Counted from the stretch's first letter, positions 12,204-22,460 are shown. The stretch is 64,000 nt of DNA from Panax quinquefolius (GCA_020205615.1 CM035164.1:126211537-126275536), one strand, 5' to 3'. Notes: a model not told the origin generated them from the sequence alone. Numbers and translations are program-made.

Positions 12204-13068
12204 TGTTAAGAATTATAATGAATATGAAAATTAGGACCAATGATCGACACGGGTAGTCCCTGCCCTTAAGGTGTTTATCGCCTTTCCACTAAGGTTCATA
12301 AAGGCTACTACCAATATACCTCCGTGATTTTATGTCAAAGCCTTCTCTATTCTAAGTGATAGCAATTCACTTTTCTCGAACCTCTAATATATGCTTCTTT
12401 GAAAAGATGATAAGAAGAAAGAAGATGAAGACTATCAAGTTTTGTAATTGAATATAATTAAAAGCATTATTTACAAAATAAATAATTTAATAATCACATA
12501 TCGCTTTTTTAAAACTTATTTATATCCCATAATGGTTAAACAAAAAACCTGCTTAACCATTAATGAAGTTTATTATTCTGGTTCAATGTTAAAAAAAGGT
12601 TCTTGGCTCCTAGCGACGATGCGCACGGGCAAAGTGCGCCTAAAGCGCCAATGCGACTTTTCATGATCCGAATCCTCGCACTTTGACCCCGGTCGCGGGA
12701 GCGCAAGCGCAAGGTGGTGCTTTACACCACGCCATCAGAACTAACTCCAAGCCTTTCCTTTAGTACTACTTAGTGAATTAAACTATTCCACATATACTTA
12801 TAAAGTATTAAATAGTTTTATTCCTACTCAATGTGGGACTTAAAGAAAATAATTTTATTAAACAACAATGAACCTTTTCATGTACTCCACTTTGGATATA
12901 ATTAAAACACAATATATAACTCTCACTTGAACCATATATTGTTCTCTATTAATTTCCTTGTAATAGACTATCAAATGCACAATTTATTTAATATAAATTC
13001 AATCAATTAATGGGTCTAAATTAATCCCCAAATTGATCAAAACTCATAAAGAAAAGGTGCAATTAACA
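12204..13068 (-). repeat. RLC-1 5' LTR
   Basis: 865 bp, the 5' LTR because gag begins beside it on the minus strand. It contains an ATAAACACCTTAAG segment (complement of 12262-12275) that pairs with the sequence just inside the element. Confidence 0.92.
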
Positions 13069-13150
13069 AATTTTGTGAACCAAATCTGAACGACTCAATA
13101 CTCTATTTGGCTCGACTCGACTCGATTTATTTATATTTTTATTGGGGTTT
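13069..13150. repeat. Right part of the interrupted TCGA-rich repeat
   Basis: It starts with the AATTT target duplication and continues the word pattern of 6540-6816 (GGCTCGACTCGACTCGATT), so it is the other half of the element that RLC-1 entered. Confidence 0.45.
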
Positions 13151-14234
13151 GACTTTAATTTTTCAATGTTTTTAATGGATACCAATGGAGACTTGGGACA
13201 TAATTATTTGTGAAATATTTTTTATTTTTATGTTTATGCATCTTTAAAAGAAGGGACAATTACATATTATAGTACATTTATAAAAGTAATTACAAAAATC
13301 ATACGCTTATAAAATAATTACAAAAATATGACAATTTATCATATATATTTACAATAATAATTATATTAGAGTCCTTATTTTAAGGAGTTAATATTATTTG
13401 GGTCGTCATATTATTAAAAAAGCCTTTTTTGAATCATGTGATAACCGCCTATCATTTGTACGAACTCTTTAGTTACCAAACCATTCGCATAATCAAACCC
13501 TTGTTTTCTCTCCTCCGCTTTGTTCGCTCTTCATCTCTATCAATTGCTTCGGTGATTTAATCGCTTCATTCTTCATCTCATCCGCTCGCTCGTGATCTCG
13601 CTATCGCCTTCAAGTTAGTTATTCGCCATATTTGTTAGTTGTTCGTCATCGTCGTTGTTACTCATTGTCGCAAATCGTTCGCTTAGTGATTTAACCCTCG
13701 TTGTCATTGCTTGCAGTATGGTTTTCTTCTCCATCGATCGACTCGGTGTTTATAATTGCTTCAAGTGAGTATTTTCTTAATAGTTTAATGTATTATATAT
13801 TAAAGTAGTTTACTAATGTAATGGAGTATTCATTGTTTTGGTTTGTGTTGTTTTTATGTTTTGATAGAATGGTGGATACTGAGGAAGAAGGATGAAAGAG
13901 GAAAAGGATCGTGGAGGGTGATTCGCATAAGAACTTGAAGAAGTTTGTTGTGGAGAAAGCAAGGGAAGGGAAAGGGAAGGATGTAGGTAATAAATCGAGT
14001 AAGAATGAGAGCGCTTTGGATACATAGTGATATCAAACATTCAAGTGCAATTAGATTCTCGATTTTGATGTCCTTGTCAAGAATGAAGCTCAAGTGCTTA
14101 TCCGTAAGATAATTCCAACTCAACGAATTTTAAAGGTGTGTTAATTTAAATATTGTTATTGTTTCATCGTGATAATGCTTAATTGGTTATCAGATAATGC
14201 TTAATTGGTTACTACATAATATTAATGATTAATG
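13151..14234 (+). pseudogene. Gene-like debris running into the assembly gap
   Basis: A CT-rich, 5'-UTR-like stretch (13490-13720) is followed at 13869 by ATG. It encodes MVDTEEEG, a stop, then in the same frame KRKRIVEGDSHKNLKKFVV, a lysine-rich stretch ending in TAG at about 14026. A further open piece (FDVLVKNEAQVLIRKIIP, about 14063-14131) ends in AAG followed by GTGTGTT, a possible splice donor. The basic N-terminus recalls plant transposase-associated or Ulp1-type genes, but I do not recognise it. The sequence is cut by the N run. Confidence 0.3.
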
Positions 14235-14334
14235 NNNNNNNNNNNNNNNNNNNNNNNNNNNNNNNNNNNNNNNNNNNNNNNNNNNNNNNNNNNNNNNNNN
14301 NNNNNNNNNNNNNNNNNNNNNNNNNNNNNNNNNN
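14235..14334. other. Assembly gap, exactly 100 N
   Basis: A round 100-base N run, the usual placeholder for a gap of unknown size. It lies within or just before the long LTR whose 3' end is at 16926, so that LTR's start is missing. Confidence 0.98.
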
Positions 14335-16926
14335 ATTCATGAGTTACTATTCACTCGAGCAATATATTTATTTTCGGTCCAAATCATTTTTGGGTACAAT
14401 ATTATTCCATGAGGAGATGTCTTAATTTTTCGAATAGTTGGTTGAAATTATATTAGTAAATCAATAATTCATTTAAATATATTATTATAATATTATATTA
14501 TAGTAGTATAATGTGATTATATGATAGTATGTTTTTTATAATTTGAATGGTAACATTATTATAGTAAATTCATGGTATAAAAGTAAAATGAGGTGAAAAG
14601 AGAACAATTTGAATTTGAATTACGATGATGTAAGCGATGATGTCATCGGAACGATGAGGTAAGCAATGATGTCATCAGAAGGATGATGTAAGCAATGATG
14701 TCATTTGATCGATGATGTAAGCAATGATGTCATATGATCGATGATGTAAATGATGATGTCATAAATTATGGCGAATTCATTATTTTCTTACGAATTCATT
14801 GAAACTCTAGAGAGAGAAACTATAGAGAGAATTCTTCTTCTATAATCTTGAGAGTATTTCTTTAGAGTTTAAGAAAGCTTTGAGCGTAGTATAAGTTTCC
14901 TTCGAGTATATCCTCGCCCTACTAGTCGGAATACTCTTCTTTGAAAGGTAAAGGGATATTGTTATCGTAAGGGATATTATTTATTGTACCTGTAAGGGGT
15001 GTTATTCCTTCTTATTCATGAAAAGAACTTCTGTTATTCCATTCTTTATTATTCTGTTGGAATAAACATTTCTGTGATTCATCAGTATACGGTGAAGTCT
15101 ATTGTTATTCCATTCTTTATTATTACGTTGGAATAACTTTATACTCGCAAATTCTAGTATACACGGTAAAGTCTATTGTTATTCAATTATTTATTATTAC
15201 ATTGGAATAACTTGTATAATGCGGTTTACCTATACTTGGTGGAATGACACATATATGCGGTTTACCCAATACTTGGTGATCTTCTTTTATTATTTCGCAT
15301 TTATTATTACAGCCGGAATATCCTGTGCGGTGTGAATTTCACGACTTTGGTTGCAATATTTATTATTAGTATTTATTATTTCGTCCGGAATATCACATGC
15401 GCACGTTTTTACACGGACTGGTTCCATTAATTATTATTAGCGTTTATTATTACTATCGGGAATAACTTTTATGCATGCGGTCTCTATCGCATGCATGGTG
15501 ATGTCTTTTGTTATTCCATTCTTTATTATTTTGTTGGAATAAAGCGTACATGTAGATTACCACATGCATGGTGAATGATCCTTTGTATTCATTCCTTATT
15601 AAATTGTGGAAATGATCTCATGTCGTGGATTACCGCATGGTGGTGAAAATCCATTCTTGATTTCATATATTCTTTATTATATTGTTGGTTATTGGTTTTA
15701 CAGTTGTATGTCTTTGGCATGTAGTGCAAAGATGATATGTTGTTGAATATCTTTGGCCTGTAGTGCAAAAATGATCTGTTATTTAATAACTTTGACCCGT
15801 AGTGCAAAGATGGACAGGTGTATGACATGATCATTACCACTAGTGATACTAACGAATATCCTTGGCCATAGTGCATGGATAATTCGATGATATGATGGGT
15901 AGGATCATGACCATTAGTTAACAGTTGAATGTCTTCAGGCCGTAAGCAATCGACAGTAATTGATTGGTATGATCATGACCATTGGTTTTATAGTTGAATA
16001 TCTTTGGCCCATAGTGCAAAAGATAGACAAGCTGATTGGTATGATCATTGTTGTTACATTTGAATATCTTGACCTTTGGGGTAAGGATATTGAGTAAACA
16101 TCCTATTAATCTTTTGCAAGGAGAAACCGTTGATTTACATGATTGTAAATATGAATTGTGAACTTAATTATAATCTTTAGTGGTTCAAGTGAAGGCAGGT
16201 GATGAAAGTTCTCTTTGTCTTGGGTACAACGAAGAACTGTTGATGAGCATTATAGGAATGAAATATTAACGATGGACTTTTAATTTGGAGGAGATAGTAG
16301 ACATTATGTTCTACTTGACTCTTCTAATGGATTATTGATTCACTGCAATTATGGTTGAAAAGTTTTATTATCTACTATATGTTATAAATCTACGATTTAT
16401 TATTGATGAGAACTATTGATAATGTAGTTATCTTTAGTCGTGATATTCTTTATTGGGTTAGTTGTGTTTCACCCTTTTGCTTCACAATTCCTTTCAGGTA
16501 ATAAGAGTGTAGCTGGGTCGAGCGGGGATAACAGAGAAATAGTGAGATGGTTCGAGACTGTCGAAGTTTTTCAATACATTATAAAACGGCATGACATACA
16601 ATTAATAATTGTATTGAGGACCTAAGATGTGGGAGTCGTATTTTATACGTCACGTAATATTTAATTTTGGTGAACTATAATAGGGTGAAGTGAACCCGAC
16701 TTGGAAAGCGTTATTTGCTGCTGTATTATATATGGCATTGTAATAATTTGAGTTTGGATACTGTCTATGAGACTATATTGTATTAAAACTCACGATTAGC
16801 TAATAATGGTCGTATTCTTTCTGACGATTCAACGATTAATATAAATGAAGTTGGTATTTGATTTTTATAGTGTGATATCTGGCGACTCAGAATGGATCGT
16901 GTGGACCTAATATTGGGGGCGTCACA
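14335..16926 (+). repeat. Gypsy-type LTR, variant C (start lost in gap)
   Basis: It ends GGGGGCGTCACA, identical to the variant-A LTR end at 46819, and shares the same internal order. That order is U3 tandem repeats (14623-14767), a weak TATA-like ATAAATTA at about 14761, a leader with AGAGAGAAACTATAGAG, TTATTATT/TGGAAT hairpin units (15030-15560), TTTGGCCxGTAGTGCAAAGA hairpin units (15700-16091) and a GTGGACC tail. It interrupts the minus-strand RLC-2 reverse transcriptase. No internal region follows, so it is probably a solo LTR or the remnant of an element broken at the gap. Its left flank cannot be checked. Confidence 0.75.
14623..14767 (+). repeat. 29-bp tandem repeat in LTR U3
   Basis: Five copies start at 14623, 14652, 14681, 14710 and 14739, a constant 29-bp period, with the core GATGATGTAAGCAATGATGTC. 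Each carries TGATGTCA, close to bZIP/as-1-type sites. The block lies just before a TATA-like sequence, the usual place for an LTR enhancer. Binding is inferred only. Confidence 0.85.
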
Positions 16927-17450
16927 TACCACATATGACCAGACTATTTCAATCCATATAATGAGCGTTGTAACTCGATTTAATATATGTGACTGGGCCT
17001 TTGTGATTCAGCCATTTTCAATCCTTCAGGGATTCTCATATAAATCTCACTTCAAGTGAGTCATATAGGTATGTTGTTACAACATCCATCAGACGTGTTT
17101 CCAAACCTTCCATGGTTATTATACCTATCAGAAAGCAAAAAGTGACTCCATCCATTACGTACTGGAGAGTCTGTATCCTGATAATCAATATCAGATTTTT
17201 GTGAAAACCCTTGAGCTACAAATCGGGCTTTATATCTCACAATTTCATTTTTCTCATTTCGCTTTCGTACAAATATCCATTTGTTTCCAACCAGGATTAC
17301 ACCCATCGGTGTTTGAACTACTGGTCCAAATACTTCTCTTTTCAATAGAGATTTTAGCTCAGTTTGAATAACATCTTTATATTTTGGCCAATCTTTTCTT
17401 TTTCGACATTCTTCCACGTTTTGTGGTTCAGGATCCGTGTCAGGAATCAA
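16927..17450 (-). pseudogene. RLC-2 reverse transcriptase N-terminal relic
   Basis: Reads PEPQNVEECRKRKDWPKYKD, then GNKWIFVRKRNEKNEIVRYK and ARFVAQGFSQKSDIDYQDTD, then in shifted frames VTTYLYDSLEV and SSYNAHYMD*N-like words. These are the finger and palm start of copia RT. The catalytic YVDD lies beyond the insertion and is absent. A frameshift near 17130 separates the two parts. Confidence 0.88.
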
Positions 17451-17586
17451 AGTAATATCTTATGCTATAAAGAAAGCAAATATATCGTCAATCATGACTT
17501 TGCTTCGATCTCATATTTTCTCATTATGTACATAATTTATTGAGATCTCTTGGTGTTCATCTCTTATCCCTTTACTGAGATTTTGA

Positions 17587-17757
17587 ACCTCTTCTGGGGC
17601 TATTCCCACTCTTGGAATATGTGCTGCTTTTGGAGCGGTTTGTACCTCTTCTGGGGATATTCCCACTCTTGGAATAAGTGCTACTTTTGGAGCGGTTTGT
17701 ACCTCTTCTGGGGTTATTCTCACTCTTGGAATAAGTGCTTCTTCTGGAGCGGGTATT
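17587..17757 (-). repeat. 57-bp (19-residue) coding tandem repeat in RLC-2
   Basis: Three copies at 17587, 17644 and 17701 with an exact 57-bp period, in frame on the minus strand. The residue unit is EEVQTAPKVALIPRVGISP with few changes. It lies in the integrase-RT linker, a region of copia Pol that varies freely. Confidence 0.9.
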
Positions 17758-18189
17758 CCTTCTAGGATTCCCTTATTTACTTTTGATTATCGTGGAACAG
17801 TGTCTCTGCACCAACTTGTCTTCCACGCTTCTGGTGTGGTTTAGATTCTTCTATTACCTTATTTGTCAATTCTTCAGGAATTGATTTTTTTCAATAGGTA
17901 TTTCTATCTCTCTTTGGAGTATTCACTTTGCGGTGTATATGACTTTATCACTTTTCTAGCATCATTAAATGCATCTGGCATTTGATTTGCAATATTTTAT
18001 AAACAAATAATTCTTTGAACTTCAATTTCACATTGTCCTGTACCAGGATCAAGTGAATTTAATTCTGATGCATTCCATGATATATCAGAGGGTTTTTTAT
18101 TTAAAACTTTCCCTCCTCCTAAAGGTGGAAATACAGATTCATCAAAAATGACAATCTACATAACATGTAGTAAAAACATATCCAGTTAA

Positions 18190-18718
18190 AGGCTCAAGAA
18201 TCTGATAATAGAAGGAGAATCAAAACCAACATAAATACCTATTCTTTGTTGGGCTCCCATTTTAGTTCTTTGTGGAGGTGCAATTAGAACATATAATGCA
18301 CTTCTAAAAACTCGAAAGTGTGATATGTTGGGTATCTATCCAAGAACTAACTATAGAGGAGAAAATTTATGAAGAGTCGTTGGTCTTACTTGAATGATGA
18401 CTTCAACATGAAGAATTGCATGACCCCAAACTGAGGTAGGTAAGTTAGCCCTTAACATCAATGGGCGTGCAATTAGTTGAAGTATTTATTAAAAACAAGG
18501 AAATATCGAAATGGACCAGACAATGGGTGAAGGGGTCCACAAATGTCTCCTTGAATTCTCTCTAGGAATTTTGGGGATTCTTTATAAACTTTTACTGGTG
18601 ATGGTCGAACAATTAACTTTCCTCGAGAACACGCAGCACAAGGAAATTCACTACTAGGAAAAACCTTTTTATTTTTGAGAGGATGACTAGTAGAATTTTC
18701 AATAATACGACGCATCAT
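18190..18718 (-). pseudogene. RLC-2 integrase relic lacking the catalytic core
   Basis: 18718-18473 gives the pre-integrase/zinc part (CAACSRGK, ESPKFLERIQGDICGPLHPL, FRYFLVF). Directly after it, in another frame, comes LQLIARPLMLRANLPTSVWG and then SALYVLIAPPQRTKMGAQQR (about 18465-18230). The roughly 70-80 residues that should hold the DDE catalytic triad are missing at the junction near 18470. This is a clean deletion rather than point decay. Confidence 0.82.
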
Positions 18719-19052
18719 AGAAGTACCTGGATGACGACCAAGTCTTTCATGTCAAAGCATAAAGGATTTGGGATCTATGATTTTTGGAATCATAAGAGTA
18801 TGAGACTCAATTTCTCTAATTTTCATAGTATATAATCCAAAAGAAATTTAATGAAGTTTTTTTAGGATATTCTATTTTTCAGAAATAGTAGAACTGACGA
18901 GAAGATCTTCATTCAAGATGGTCTGACACATGTAAAAACATAAATTAGAAAAGTTACATTTCATATATAATTTTATTCATGATAAACATATACCACGTAT
19001 AGAATGAAAACTAATAATATTATACATGCAGGATGTTTAATTAAAATAAAAA

Positions 19053-20070
19053 TTAAACGATATCCCAAAAGATACTTTCAGAAGGTTCAGTAATATCAAC
19101 AACCTTTTCCTCGTTGTGGGTCATTGGTGGATCATCAACAATATTCAATTGATGAGTAACAAAGTTTATTTCTTCCTCCATTACTTTGTTCTTTTGAGAC
19201 TCCTGGAATAAATCAACCAGATGCCTCGGCGTACGACAGGTACGCGACCAATGCCCATTCATCCCACACCTAAAACAAACATATGGATTGTTCTTTATCT
19301 GTGTTGCATTTTCTTTATTTTTACCCGATTCATACACTTGCCACTTCTGGTGGCCTGAATTGTCGCGGTTCTGGAATTTGTTGTTATGATAACCTCGTTT
19401 ATTCTTTCGTCCCCAAGGCTTTTTTTTATATGACCATCTATTGCCACGTTTATTCTGCTGGAATGACGTGCTATTAATATCTAGCAATGGGGTAGCACCC
19501 GTTGGCCGTACTTGATGGTTTTTCAACAACAATTCATTATTTTTTTCTGCAACAAGGAGGATAACAACAAGTCACTGAATTTTGTGAACTTACTCTGTCT
19601 ATATTGTTGTGACAGAATCATGTTGGTGGGATGAAAAGTTGAGAGTGTTTTCTCTAACATTTGGGATTCAAAAACTGGATCTCCGCACAAAACCAAAGTA
19701 GAGGTTATTCTATAAATATTGGAACTATATTTCGTAATTGATTTGTAATCTTGTAGCCTTAAATTAAGCCACTCAAATTTGGCATTAGGAGAACAACAAA
19801 TTTTGGTGGTCAAATCTTTCCTGGCCATTGTGTCCATAAAGACAAAGGATCTTTGATCGTTAAATACTCGATCTTTTAATCTTCATCAATATGGTGACGA
19901 AGAAAGATTATGGGTTTTGCATTTTGTGCCGAAGTAGCTGTATTTCTCGATTCAATGGTCTTTTCTAACTCATTTGCACTAAGGTGCAATTCTGCATCAA
20001 GTGCCCAAGCCAAATAGTTGTCTCTAGAAATTTTTAAAATAGAAAATTCTATTTTTTCCAAGTTTGCCAT
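19053..20070 (-). pseudogene. RLC-2 gag with intact CCHC knuckle
   Basis: The start MANLEKIEFSILKISRDNYL at 20070 is a well-known plant copia gag opening. It continues to IIFLRHHIDED (stop at 19876), then FEWLNLRLQDYKSITKYSSN and FHPTNMILSQQYRQ (19837-19523). The C-terminal part (19532-19053) has a basic linker and the zinc knuckle CFRCGMNGHWSRTC (CX2CX4HX4C) followed by PRHLVDLFQES. Two breaks (near 19876 and 19530) split it into three frames. Confidence 0.9.
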
Positions 20071-20149
20071 CTATTCTGGGTTAAAACACAATTTTATTAT
20101 TTATTAAAACAATAAATAATTGCATGTATGAAATATGAAAATTAACTAT

Positions 20150-20700
20150 GTCACGATCTCAAGTGGTGATAAAATGCAAATATAAATATTCTTATATTTA
20201 TGTTATTAGCATAATGCAAATGGATCTTCACCCGGCATGCGGTAGTTCGCATAGACAGATTATTCCAACAGAATAATAAATAATGGAATAACATAAGAAT
20301 TTCACCATGCATACGGTAGTCCGCGTAGGCAGTTTATTCCAATAGAATAATAAATAATGGAATAACAAAAGAATTTCACCATGCATGCGATAGACCGACC
20401 GCACAGACAGGTTATTTCTAACAGAATAATAAATGCGAAATAATAGTTAATGGAACCAGGTCAAGTGAAATTCACACCGACATGATATTCCGACAGAATA
20501 TTAAATGCGAAATAATAAATGATGGAACCAGTCGAAAGTGAAATTCACACTACGAGGATATTATTGATGTAATATTAAATGCGAAATAATAAATGATGGA
20601 ACCGAGTCGTGAAATTACATCGATGAGGATATTCGACGAGAATATTAAATGAAAAAGGTTCCCAGCAAGTCTTGTAAGATTAACAAGGATAGATGGTACC
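20150..20700 (-). repeat. Partial gypsy-type LTR leader, minus strand
   Basis: Several units of TTATTCCAACAGAATAATAA followed by TGGAATAAC or GGAACC are the reverse complement of the repeated leader units seen at 15030-15560 and 45330-45790. Neither LTR end is present. It lies between RLC-2 and the 5' LTR of RLC-3. Confidence 0.65.
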
Positions 20701-20847
20701 ATTGTAAATAACAGAATTTAATGGCAATTATAAGAATAAAATTATATTATTGGTGGTATAGCCAAACCGGCAATATAATAATAAATTACAAGAATTTTGA
20801 TAGAATATAAATTTATTTAAGTTAATTTTCATAATTATCTTTTAGAT
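20701..20847. other. Unassigned AT-rich spacer
   Basis: No gene. It separates the LTR fragment from the RLC-3 5' LTR. A clear target duplication for RLC-3 was not found here. Confidence 0.4.
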
Positions 20848-21004
20848 TGATTGACCATATCTTTTGTACAGTTGGCTCTCCTAATTTGTAGCAACTAATA
20901 TCTTGTAATTGTAATTATCCTAGCCTAGAATTACGTTGATCAGGGTTGTATATTAGGAACATTGTTCAAGGCAATACATACGAACAGAATTCCTTTTACT
21001 TTCA
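20848..21004 (+). repeat. RLC-3 5' LTR
   Basis: 157 bp, TGATTGACC...ACTTTCA, ending directly at the primer-binding site. The matching copy is 42206-42365. The exact first base is uncertain because the two copies diverge in their first 5-8 bases. Confidence 0.85.
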
Positions 21005-21019
21005 TGGTATCAAAGCCAT
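21005..21019 (+). other. RLC-3 primer-binding site (initiator Met tRNA)
   Basis: TGGTATCAAAGCCAT directly follows the LTR and differs by one base from the usual plant TGGTATCAGAGCCAT. Confidence 0.88.
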
Positions 21020-21111
21020 AGAAAAGCAACCTCTCCTCCTTCCTCTTCCTCTTCCTCTTCGTTTTCTTCTTCTTCTTCTTCTTCTTCATCGTCATCTCTT
21101 CTTCTTCATCA

Positions 21112-21510
21112 ATGGTTGAAAAGTTTCATCTCGCCACCACCATAACAAACATCAAGCGACCATTCCCTCATTAATTGGATTACGAGTCTGCCAAATACAC
21201 TAATTGGAAGACTTTATTCATAATCCATGCTAAAGCCACGCTCACCTACGAGCACATCGTGCCACCACTGGTCGCTGATAAGACGATAACTCCGGCCTCT
21301 ACAAAAATCGAGGCTGCACTTCTGGCCGAAAAGGCTCATTGGGATTGCGTTGACAACATTGTTCATCAATGGATTTATGGAACCATCTCCAAGGATCTCC
21401 TTAACACCATAATTGATCTCGACGACACGGTTCTTGATGCTTTGAGCCGTTTGGCGGAATTATTCGGGATAATAAGATTTCTTGGGGCCATCCCACCGAG
21501 GCGTTCATGA
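21112..21510 (+). pseudogene. RLC-3 gag, N-terminal part
   Basis: From ATG at 21112 the protein reads VEKFHLATTITNIKRPFP, then after a stop LDYESAKYTNWKTLFIIHAK, AHWDCVDNIVHQWIYGTISK and DLLNTIIDLDDTVLDALSRL. This is copia UBN2-type gag. A one-base-scale lesion near 21170 makes the stop. Homology ends near 21470-21510, where gypsy-like LTR leader words (ATTGGAATATCCTATCTCG) begin. A (TTC)n-rich leader precedes it (21021-21110). Confidence 0.85.
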
Positions 21511-22250
21511 CCACTCGAGACATTGGAATATCCTATCTCGCTGTGTTTACAATTGATCCGCGAATTTCACGACACAATTCGGTTCCGTTATTTATTATTC
21601 TCGCATTTGAATAACTTTCGTGACTTTCACGATGCAGGCGTTATTTTCCCCGCCTCGAAATCATATTTTGACGTTAATAATTCCCGATAAAATAATCGGT
21701 TGGCCAATGATAGTCGTATGAGTCTACGACAAAAAGAATGGTGTTGCGTCTTCTCCTAGCATAGTGAGGCATATAGCGGTTTTGTGGCGGTGGTTGAGAA
21801 CATTTTCACTTCCGTATTCTTGAAATGATAATATAAATTTGGGACGTGAAACCTCTAAAGCGTTAAAGCTCATAAAATGCTAGGTCGATCTTTATGACGA
21901 TCTCGAAAATGACATCAATGTCAGAAGAATGTTGAGATGAAACCACCGAGTGTCGATCAAAACCAAGCTCTAAGACTTCACACCGAATCGGTTTCGACTC
22001 TAACAAGATATTTCGATGTCTGGGATCGTGAAATTTAATTTTCAGGAATTCAGAAAGGTTCGACTCTTAATCGCTTTCGAAGATTAGAACCGCCGAATCC
22101 AAAGACGGCTGTCTTCCTAAGAAGCATTACGAATTCTTGCCCTTGGATCGATCCGCCGCTCATGGATACGATGAACCTATTCACTGCACGGTCGCTGCGA
22201 CATCCTTATTTATTCCAAAGCCGGAAGATCATGAATTCCAAAGCGATAAT
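21511..22250 (+). other. Scrambled gypsy LTR and RT debris inside RLC-3 gag
   Basis: 21525-21640 resembles the variant-A LTR leader (TTGGAATATCC, GAATTTCACGAC, TTATTATTCTCG). 22100-22235 resembles the gypsy RT at 49130-49285 (GGATACGATGAACC and CATCCTTATTTATTCCAAA shared). No frame stays open. The joins are not clean, so this is a heavily rearranged insertion or poorly resolved sequence. Confidence 0.55.
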
Positions 22251-22254
22251 TTGA

Positions 22255-22460
22255 ACAATAATGGGCGACTAGAACAGAGATGGGTATCAGCGGTTTTTCA
22301 CACAATAAGGGTAGGAAAAACAATGGCAAAAATTACGGTGGAAACAACCCAGCCATCCATCGGACAGGAAGTGGTGGCGACAATAACCAATTTCTGAAAA
22401 CCGTGATTTGCCTCCACGCGAACTGGAATTTCCCACCTTATCAGGGCGGGTGGGTCCCTA
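22255..22460 (+). pseudogene. RLC-3 gag, basic/C-terminal part
   Basis: One frame reads NKGRKNNGKNYGGN, the other NWNFPPYQGGWVPIC. These match the Arg/Gly/Asn-rich tail and the 'W..PPY..GW' motif of this copia gag class, which should lie just upstream of the region resumed at 25985. It is an island of copia between two blocks of gypsy sequence. Confidence 0.55.

Larger units (their letters stand above)
6817..13068 (-). mobile_element. Ty1/copia LTR retrotransposon RLC-1 (degenerate)
   Basis: Two direct LTRs (6817-7672 and 12204-13068) start TGTTAAGAATT and end GCAATTAACA, with TG...CA termini and short TGTTAA/TTAACA inverted ends. Flanks carry a perfect 5-bp target duplication AATTT (6812-6816 and 13069-13073), so the outer ends are exact. 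Coding signals all lie on the minus strand in copia order (gag, protease, integrase, RT, RNase H). A G-rich polypurine tract (AAGTGGGGGAT) sits against the left LTR at 7673-7683, confirming that the right LTR is the 5' one. Every domain is broken by stops and indels, so it cannot move by itself. The primer-binding position is unusual (see findings). Confidence 0.93.
16927..20075 (-). mobile_element. Ty1/copia relic RLC-2 (internal region, LTRs not found)
   Basis: The minus strand carries gag (20070-19053), the integrase N-terminus (18718-18473), the integrase C-terminus (about 18465-18190), a linker with tandem repeats (17757-17511) and RT (17450-16927). RT stops at the sequence SLYGLKQSGRMWY-like where the variant-C LTR ends at 16926. 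The other half of RT and both LTRs are not visible to the left, so they are lost or in the gap. Confidence 0.85.

Noticed and set aside
15700..16091. Regularly spaced repeats taken as a CRISPR-like array
   Set aside because: Units are diverged, spacers are shared between copies, the setting is a plant LTR and there are no cas genes.
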